A DNA stretch of 8,677 bases, taken from contig JAGDDM010000054.1 of assembly GCA_017958015.1 (NCBI GenBank), forward strand, positions 1 through 8,677, given 5' to 3'. The notes below the pieces were generated by a model that saw only the letters and a program-made list of their open reading frames with translations, did no database searches and was not told the origin of the DNA. Each line of letters opens with the position of its first letter. The stretch's first letter is position 1. The DNA is from Abditibacteriota bacterium (GTDB lineage: Bacteria > Armatimonadota > UBA5829). This document shows positions 1 through 4,500 of this stretch, in pieces. A program made the position numbers and the translations under genes.

Positions 1-2
1 CC

Positions 3-101
3 GTGAGAGACGCCAGCGACAAGGCTCAGAAAGAACACGGCGAAAAGATGCAGGAACTCACCGGCGGTATCGATATACCCAATATTCCGGGACTGTTCTG
101 A
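3..101 (+). CDS. ybaB: YbaB/EbfC family nucleoid-associated protein, C-terminal fragment
   Basis: Only the last 32 codons and the TGA stop lie in the window; the start is upstream of base 1. The visible tail reads ...KMQELTGGIDIPNIPGLF. The ending K-M-x-x-L-T-G-G-x-x-I-P-G-L-F is the hallmark C-terminus of the YbaB/EbfC family (about 100-115 aa). These are small homodimeric DNA-binding proteins, usually encoded beside dnaX and recR and thought to act as nucleoid-associated or regulatory factors. The preceding helix, rich in Lys, Glu and Gln, fits the long C-terminal helix of the family. IDIPNIPGLF is slightly longer than the usual NIPGLF-type ending. A strong terminator follows 15 bases after the stop, so this is the last gene of its transcript. 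The identification rests on the tail alone, but that tail is distinctive. Confidence 0.85.
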   Translation: MRDASDKAQKEHGEKMQELTGGIDIPNIPGLF

Positions 102-116
102 TTTACGCGAAAAACA

Positions 117-143
117 AGGCTCCTTCGGGAGCCTGTTTTTTTT
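117..143 (+). terminator. Rho-independent terminator of ybaB, probably bidirectional
   Basis: AGGCTCC (117-123), a TTCG loop (124-127) and GGAGCCT (128-134) form a 7-bp GC-rich hairpin with a stable tetraloop. It is followed by a run of eight T at 136-143. On the minus strand the same hairpin is followed by TTGTTTTTC (from the A-run at 110-114), so it can also stop transcripts arriving from the convergent TPR gene. Confidence 0.9.
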
Positions 144-144
144 A

Positions 145-205
145 GGGGTCAGGTGCCTGGGGTCAGGGGTCAGGGAATGTGTCCGCCTTTGGCGGACGGA
201 TTATA
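145..205 (+). repeat. Dispersed 61-bp element, copy A (heptamer array plus hairpin)
   Basis: Four heptamers lie in register: 145-151, 159-165 and 166-172 are exactly GGGGTCA, and 152-158 is a degenerate unit. Then come the octamer GGGAATGT (173-180), a hairpin whose arms GTCCGCC (181-187) and GGCGGAC (191-197) enclose TTT, and the tail GGATTATA (198-205). The same organisation is found on the minus strand at 1439-1498. The two copies are identical in the first heptamer, the octamer, the hairpin arms and the tail, and differ only inside the array and in the hairpin loop. Homology ends after GGATTATA. The copy starts one base after the T-run of the ybaB terminator and carries no open reading frame. 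It resembles REP- or MITE-like non-autonomous elements, but no mobilising enzyme is seen. Confidence 0.75.
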
Positions 206-236
206 AGATAAGCCTTGAGTGGTTGAGTTTATAAAT

Positions 237-314
237 CGTCGGCGTAGCCGACACCTGAATTATTCATTATTCATCAGCGAAGCGACTTCACTATTCATTC
301 GCGCCGTAAGGCGC
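237..314. repeat. Hairpins and ATTCATT-type short repeats at the 3' end of the TPR gene
   Basis: This stretch holds a perfect 6-bp hairpin, GTCGGC (238-243) and GCCGAC (247-252) around GTA. It is followed by AT-rich heptamer-like words (ATTATTC twice at 260-273, ATTCATT again at 293-299). These flank a small GAAG/CTTC stem at 279-289. A further hairpin, GCGCC/GGCGC (301-305 and 310-314), lies inside the last codons of the TPR gene. In the minus direction the stop codon TAG is followed at once by TGA in frame, and by TAA TGA a few codons later. I read this as a second, unrelated intergenic repeat that reaches into the end of the coding region. The first hairpin lacks a clean T-tract, so it is at best a weak terminator. 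Confidence 0.45.
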
Positions 315-1310
315 CGGGAAGGAGTCAATAAGGGCTTTGATTCTTTCGTCTTTCATCAGGTCGTAGGCGATGGTCATAAAGTACTTGGCGCCGTCGAACA
401 TCTTCGACTCGACGCACCGCTGTCCCACAACGCAGGCCAGAGCGGGGACGGCGCTGTGGTGTCCCACCTCGAAGCCGTATTTCTTGCCGAGTTTTTCCGG
501 TTGTTTTTCGTTTAGGGGCTTCGCTTTGCCGTTTGATTTGGTGAAGATGTACATCATTTCGTGGGCCATGGCCTTGGATTCCGGATCGTACTGATGGCTG
601 ATGACGTACATCGTGGCGGCTTCGCTCCACATTTCCTTTTCGGAGAAGTAGAACCCCATGTCCCGGTAGAACCGGGCCAGATCCGTGGGGCGGATGGAGT
701 ATTTCTGGGTCTCCGTTGTCTCCTTCAGGAACTCGTCGAGCCTGCCCTCCATTTTGAAAGTTTCGGCGTACTCGAAGCGTATCTGCGCGTGGGTGGGGCT
801 GATGGCGATGGCCTTTTCCAGAACCTTGCGGGCTTCCTCCAGCCGTCTCAGTTCAACGAGAATCACTCCGTGCATGAAATATGTTTCCGGTTTGAAAGAG
901 GGGCAGTCCCTCACTGTTCGGTCCGGCTTGAAGAAATGGTCGTAGAGCACGTGTTCCATGGGCTCGTAGAAGTATTTGTATGTTCCGTCCGTGTTGTCGT
1001 TAAACACGCTGTCGCAGTATTTCGACGGCTCCTCGATGTCCGCCAAGGCTTCCTCGACTTTGCCCTCGGAGTATTTCTTCCGTATGGCCGCCAGCTTCTC
1101 GTCCAGCTTCGCCAAATCCCCTTTCAGGGCGTTGTCGAACTTCTCCCGGGTTTCGTCGTCCAAAGCCGAATACATCAAACGTCCGATTTCCCTCAGCAGA
1201 GGTTTGTTGCCCTTGTTCGCCTCCGCCTGCTCACGCAGATAGGGAATGTCGTGGGCCGGGTCGCCGGTGAGATTCTTTTTGATCTCTTCAATGATTTGTT
1301 CGTATTCCAT
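291..1310 (-). CDS. Tetratricopeptide-repeat protein of unknown function
   Basis: A 339-aa soluble protein with no signal peptide or membrane segment. The N-terminal part (residues 1-95) is charged and helical. It opens MEYEQIIEEIKKNL, followed by TGDPAHDI, which resembles a family of conserved TPR proteins I recall from Clostridia and Synergistota. TPR-like helical hairpins occupy about 142-176 (YFMHGVILVELRRLEEA with the A/L/P spacing of a TPR and ending ISPTH), 177-208 and 210-243 (ending YDPES). TPRs mediate protein-protein contacts; no catalytic motif is visible, so the partner is unknown. The start at 1310 is chosen because GGGAGG lies at 1317-1322, six bases upstream of ATG, with a sigma-70-like promoter further up. 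The last residues (YGANE) fall in hairpin/repeat sequence, so the C-terminus may have been extended by repeat insertion. The gene stands alone and is bracketed by inverted copies of the 61-bp element. Confidence 0.85.
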   Translation of the reverse strand: MEYEQIIEEIKKNLTGDPAHDIPYLREQAEANKGNKPLLREIGRLMYSALDDETREKFDNALKGDLAKLDEKLAAIRKKYSEGKVEEALADIEEPSKYCDSVFNDNTDGTYKYFYEPMEHVLYDHFFKPDRTVRDCPSFKPETYFMHGVILVELRRLEEARKVLEKAIAISPTHAQIRFEYAETFKMEGRLDEFLKETTETQKYSIRPTDLARFYRDMGFYFSEKEMWSEAATMYVISHQYDPESKAMAHEMMYIFTKSNGKAKPLNEKQPEKLGKKYGFEVGHHSAVPALACVVGQRCVESKMFDGAKYFMTIAYDLMKDERIKALIDSFPAPYGANE

Positions 1311-1316
1311 GGGTAT

Positions 1317-1374
1317 CCTCCCTGTGTGAATTGTTTACGATAACATTATAAACCGAAGCCGGACAGCGTTTCAA
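1317..1374 (-). promoter_or_regulatory. Sigma-70-type promoter and ribosome binding site of the TPR gene
   Basis: On the minus strand the -35 hexamer TTGAAA (1374-1369) and a perfect -10 TATAAT (1350-1345) are separated by 18 bases. Transcription would start near 1338, giving a leader of roughly 28 bases. The leader carries GGGAGG (1322-1317) six bases from the ATG at 1310. Confidence 0.7.
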
Positions 1375-1386
1375 TGCTTAAAAGTC

Positions 1387-1430
1387 GCCGAAAAACGACT
1401 GTTCCGATAAATTTCGAAAAACTTTTCGGC
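1387..1430. repeat. Inverted repeat upstream of the TPR promoter
   Basis: GCCGAAAA (1387-1394) and TTTTCGGC (1423-1430) are perfect 8-bp arms separated by 28 bases, and TTTCGAAA (1412-1419) inside is itself palindromic. It lies just upstream of the -35 box of the TPR gene, a position suited to an operator or activator site. It could equally be a chance AT-rich structure, and no regulator is identifiable. Confidence 0.3.
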
Positions 1431-1438
1431 GTCTGTTG

Positions 1439-1498
1439 TATAATCCGTCCGCGAACGCGGACACATTCCCTGATCCCCGGCCCCTGACACCTGACCCC
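1439..1498 (-). repeat. Dispersed 60-bp element, copy B (inverted relative to copy A)
   Basis: Read on the minus strand, four heptamers occupy 1498-1492 (GGGGTCA), 1491-1485 (GGTGTCA), 1484-1478 (GGGGCCG) and 1477-1471 (GGGATCA). The octamer GGGAATGT follows at 1470-1463, then a hairpin GTCCGC/GCGGAC (1462-1457 and 1452-1447) with loop GTTC, then GGATTATA (1446-1439). It is one base shorter than copy A because of the loop. Like copy A it starts one base after the T-run of a terminator, here that of the glycosidase gene. Confidence 0.75.
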
Positions 1499-1500
1499 TA

Positions 1501-1532
1501 AAAAATCCTCGGTCCGAAGACCGAGGATTTTT
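1501..1532 (-). terminator. Rho-independent terminator of the glycosidase operon
   Basis: TCCTCGGTC (1506-1514) and GACCGAGGA (1519-1527) form a 9-bp GC-rich stem closed by a TTCG loop (minus-strand reading). Five A:T pairs extend it, and it ends in a T-run on the minus strand, four bases after the TAA of the glycosidase gene at 1537-1539. The A/T arms make it symmetrical, so it could also stop plus-strand transcripts. Confidence 0.9.
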
Positions 1533-1536
1533 GATG

Positions 1537-4500
1537 TTACTCCCAACTGTATCCGATGAGGGCGTTGGTTCTGGGCGATTGGGTAATCGTCAGTCCCTTC
1601 GCCAGCTCGGATCCGCGGATAGTCTGTGTGAATTCCGTGGGACCGTAGTAGGTGAGAGTGTAGGTGGCGCTCTCGTCGATATCCCGCAGGTGCAGTGTCA
1701 GCTGATCGCCGGGTGCGTTGCCTCTTCTGAAGGCCTGGACCATACCTGTTTTGCGCTCCGGTGTGTTGAACTGCCACGCCATCCAGACGTTTTCGTCGGA
1801 GCCGTACTCGGTGAGCTGGTAGAAGTCGCCGTAGTAGTTGGGCGACAGGAATCTCCAGGTGCGGAGCATCCGCCGCAGATCGTCGTAGGGCAGGTTCGGA
1901 TCCCGCATATCCAGAACGTTGTTGATGGACACGGTCATTGTGGACGTGAAGTCGTAGTCGTTGAATGCCGTCTGTCCCGTTCCGAAGAAGGGATACCAGG
2001 AGGCGAAGCCGTAGGTCTGGTTCTGGTCGCCCAGGACAGTGTGGTGGTCGGACCGCAGCAGCGGAACCGCCCGGCGCATTGTCTCGATATCGTTTCTTCT
2101 GCCGCCGCTGGCGCAGGAGTCGATGAGCATGTTGGGGTGCCGCTCAAGCAGGTAGTCCCAGTAGGACAGGTAGCCCTGAATGTAGAGGTTTTCGGTCATG
2201 CCCTTGCGGTTGGCGGCGTCCTTACCCAGCCAGTAGTTCAGCGGGTCGATGTTGAAGTCCTGGCGGTAGAGGTCGATGCCCTGCTCGGTGATGACGTTGT
2301 CGATGTGGTGCTTCAGCCAGTCCAGAGCGTCCGGGTTGGAGAGGTCCAGAAGTCCCCAACTTGTGCTTCCCAGCACCCAGTCCGGGTGGTTTTGGGAAAT
2401 CCAGCTTTGGTTCCAACCGACCCGTTCCGGCTCGAACCAGACGATTGTCTTGACGCCGAGACTTCTGCCGTAGTCGCTTATCTCCCGCAGACCGTTGGGG
2501 AACCGGTTGGTGTCAACTTCCCAGGTGCCGGTGGCGGTCCAGGTGCCGGTGTTCCAATACCAGCCCGCGTCCATCCACCAGTAGTCCAAATCCAGGTCCT
2601 CTTCCACAAAGCGGCGGATGAAGTACATCTGGTTTTCGGTGTTGGCGTTCAGCATCTCGTTGTAGAAGCTGGAGGAGCAGGCCACGTGGAGAGGCCGAGG
2701 CAGTTCGCCGTAGGGATGAGGCATGTTGTGGGCCATCATCCACCGTCTCCAGCGGTTCTGACCGTCCTGCCTGTCGCCGTTGTAGAATCCGGCGACGATG
2801 CGCGGTGTTCGGGCCGTTTCGCCGGGCTTCAGATAGAAGTTGGTTGTCTGCTGGCCGGCGGTTATGTAGAGGGTGTTCTCAGCGTCACGGCTGAAGTTGG
2901 TCTGCCACTCGCCGGGCCAACCCACAACCATAATCATACCGCCGTCGTTGTACTCGATATTGTAGTTGGGCAGATAGTTCTGGGTGGGTCTGCCGCCGGA
3001 GGGGTTGTAGGCTGTGGTTCTGTAGGGATCCATGACCGTTCGCAGAGGCTCATACTCGTTTACGGCCAGGAAGCTGCCCCGGTTGGTGTTCAACACGAAC
3101 TCCTTGGCGGAATCCCGGACGATAGAGCCGTTGAAGGCGAGGATGTTTGTCAGCAGCGGCGTGTCGGAGGCGCCCTTGTTGGTGAAGTACACCGTCCACT
3201 CGGTGAAGGGGAAGTCGCCGTAGTCCACGGCAACCATCTTCACCTCGAGGCCCGTTGTGGGGTCGGTGTAGGTTGTGGTGCGCTTCACGCTCACGTCGTC
3301 GGGAGTCTCGACGGTTTCGGTTTTGTTCCAGCCCGGCAGCAGCGTGTCGGAGGAAGCGCCGCCGTATTTGAAGCTGAAGGGAACGTTGCCGGAGGCGAAA
3401 TATCTCTGTCTGAAGTTGTTTATCTTGGCTTTTTCCGTGGTGGTTTCGGAATGATACACGATGTCTTTCGCCGTTCTCGGGTAGATTGTGTAGACGCCGT
3501 CTTTCGTTTCGCCGATACCGATAACGGACACGGTTTCGTTGACGAAACGGGTTCTGGGCACGGTCAAGGTTGTTTTTGTCAGGTCAATGACGGTGCCGTT
3601 GGCCAGAACGTAGCCGTCGGAGGTCACTTGGGCGACTTTGGATATTGCCTTGGCGAGGGCGGTTTCCGGCCGTATGCCCTTTTCGGGAGTGAGAACCGTG
3701 AAGGGGACGGGAGCCGGACCGCCGGTTCTGGCTTTGACGTCGGTGATTGTGACGCATCTCGTTCCGTCAGCCTCGGTGGACAGCACGCCGCCGAAGGATA
3801 TGACGTCGCCGGTGAAGAGGCCCGTTACGCCTTGGGCGGTAACGGCTTTGACGCCTCTCACTCTGTTCCGGTCCGTCAGGTAGACTACGTCGTCCCTGTA
3901 GAGGCCGGAGTAGGAGGCGGCGATGAAGTTTTCGCAGTCCACATAGCCGTCGGTGAGGGCCAAAAGGACCGCCGCGGAGTTCGCGGTTCTGCCGTTTCCG
4001 AACTCGTAGGCGCCCATGTCCGGGGCGGAGCCGATGTAGGGGTAGCCCACGTCGGTGCCTTTGTTGATGGCGACGGAGTCGGAGGACAGGCGGAAATCGC
4101 CGGCGGCGGCGTTTACGAACTTGGGATTGCCCAGCTTGTCGCCGGTGGACATTGTTCCTCTGTCGTCGCAGTGATAGAACAGGTTGTAACTCCGAGCGGG
4201 TTCCGCCGCGCCGTCGAAGGCGATGGGGGTGTCGGATATGATGTTGTTCACGGCGGCGGAGATGTTCTCGAAGGCGATCGATACACCGTAGACGGTGTTG
4301 TTTATCGCCCGGGAGCCGGAGCCGCCCTCGATGCCCATGCCGTCGAAGCCGTAGACAACGTTGAAGGCGGCGGTGCCGTCGGTGCCCACGGATACGCCGC
4401 AGTCGGTGACGCCGGTGACCACGCAGTTCCGCACGGTGTCGCCGGCGCCGGAGGCGGTGATGCCGGTTTCGCCGCCGGTGACTTTGAATCCCCGGAAGGT

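Noticed and set aside
145..175. Possible CRISPR array or G-quadruplex in the GGGGTCA heptamers
   Set aside because: The units are contiguous heptamers with no spacers, so this is not CRISPR. G-runs of three to four could in principle form a quadruplex, but copy B breaks the runs and nothing else supports it.
829..885. Possible small RNA or tRNA-like fold in GC-rich intragenic sequence
   Set aside because: It lies within well-supported TPR coding sequence, and no acceptor-stem or TPsiC-like pattern is present.
561..1343. A 260-codon plus-strand frame opposite the TPR gene
   Set aside because: Antisense shadow; the TPR frame has recognisable repeats, a good ribosome binding site and a promoter.
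1439..1498. The inverted copies as inverted repeats of an insertion sequence
   Set aside because: The segment between them encodes a TPR protein with no transposase motifs, so it is not an autonomous insertion sequence; only a passive cargo or MITE reading remains.
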